Below, piece by piece: positions 12,871-13,266 of a stretch of 13,266 nucleotides of DNA. Both the position numbers and the translations under genes were made by a program. Every line of letters starts with the position of its first letter. The stretch's first letter is position 1. Origin of the DNA: DASRHY01 sp046765875 (GTDB taxonomy: Bacteria > Actinomycetota > Actinomycetes > Propionibacteriales > Kribbellaceae); assembly GCA_046765875.1 (NCBI GenBank), contig JBKPSJ010000016.1, positions 1 through 13,266 of the forward strand, in the 5' to 3' direction. The notes under the pieces were generated by a model. It did not search any database. It had not been told where the DNA came from and saw nothing but the letters and a program-made list of their open reading frames with translations.

Positions 12871-13266
12871 TCACGCCACGGTGTGCGCGTTCAGCACGCG
12901 GCGGTAGCCGCTGGCGTAGTACGTGGCAACGGCCTTCGGGGTGAACTTGGCGGCGAATACTCGGCTGCCGTCGAGGTCGGTCCGTGCCTGGCCGCGCAGG
13001 ACGCGGACGATCTGGTCCGCCAGCGCGGGCGGGTCCTCGGGTGGAGCCAGGACGCCGCGGCCGCCGCCAAGCGTCAACGGCAGACCTTCCACGGCGGTGC
13101 CGACGACCGGCACGCCAAGACCGAACGCGACGATCGCCGACTGCGACCACGCCTCCTCGCGGGACGGTATGACGTGCACCGTCGCCCCGGCCACGTAGCG
13201 CGCCGGCTCATAGCTCCAGCCCGGGAACACGACCCGGCCGGCCAGCCCGAGCTCACCGACCCGCCG
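12871..13266 (-). CDS. Glycosyltransferase, GT-B fold family-4-like, C-terminal part
   Basis: The frame is open from the right edge (13266) to TGA 12873-12871, giving 131 residues of the C-terminal nucleotide-sugar-binding domain. Landmarks in order are GELGLAGRVVFPGW (strand before the donor pocket), VHVIPSREEAWSQSAIVAFG and VPVVGTAVEGLP (the donor-binding loop of GT4 enzymes), then GRGVLAPPEDPPALADQI, a near-universal GT4 stretch. It transfers a sugar from a nucleotide donor to an unknown acceptor. The classical EX7E motif is partial: the first Glu is in SREE, but the second position is Val. This is also seen in GT4 subgroups with a QxA-type helix, so it is not proof of inactivity. The N-terminal acceptor domain is outside the window. 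It converges with the methyltransferase. Confidence 0.88.
   Translation of the reverse strand, partial: RRVGELGLAGRVVFPGWSYEPARYVAGATVHVIPSREEAWSQSAIVAFGLGVPVVGTAVEGLPLTLGGGRGVLAPPEDPPALADQIVRVLRGQARTDLDGSRVFAAKFTPKAVATYYASGYRRVLNAHTVA

Noticed and set aside
1..13266. tRNA, rRNA, CRISPR arrays, integrases or complete insertion sequences
   Set aside because: None was recognised on reading both strands; the repeats seen are short tandem or inverted elements without spacer structure.

Overview
The window is high-GC DNA with GC-rich codon third positions, ATGA/GTGA start-stop overlaps and some GTG starts. Its gene content is typical of a filamentous or soil Actinobacterium: a CgArsR-like arsenic sensor, an ArsR-ArsC fusion, a three-helix ArsC, a small CspA and paired small ORFs of unknown function. 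I cannot name the genus.

Left part (1-2563, all minus strand): three secretion- or surface-related genes of unknown role. They are a Tat-exported protein broken by an in-frame TGA and a frameshift, a zinc metallopeptidase with an HEXXHXXGXXD site broken by a frameshift, and an unknown protein that starts on an ATGA overlap and runs off the left edge. A perfect 14-bp palindrome separates the first two. The next stretch (2564-3035) has no intact gene but holds a relic of the C-terminal tail of an ArsO-type flavoprotein.

Middle part (3036-9374): an arsenic detoxification island. On the minus strand, transcription order is arsR (7903-7529), a truncated FAD/NAD(P) oxidoreductase relic, an ArsR-ArsC fusion, an ArsC with an N-terminal helical domain, a minimal ArsC, arsM (arsenite methyltransferase), a weakly supported small ORF and an NmrA-like NAD(P)-binding protein. 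The fusion and the two ArsC genes overlap by 4 nt each. An ArsO-like flavoprotein monooxygenase gene diverges from arsR on the plus strand. The logic is arsenate reduction (three LMW-phosphatase-type enzymes), then arsenite methylation (ArsM) and flavin-dependent chemistry (ArsO-like), under ArsR control. No intact arsenite efflux pump is visible. A 20-bp motif, TATCTTGACNGNTNTCNAAT, occurs upstream of arsM and between arsR and arsO. A separate perfect palindrome overlaps the start codon of the fusion.

Right part (9375-13266): a gene-poor stretch, a CspA-type cold-shock gene with a hairpin terminator, two overlapping small unknown genes, a long gene-poor stretch, a 5'-truncated and frameshifted SAM-dependent methyltransferase, and the C-terminal part of a family-4-like glycosyltransferase running off the right edge. 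The intact genes are concentrated in the arsenic island. The clear lesions (in-frame stop, frameshifts, truncations) mostly lie on either side of it.
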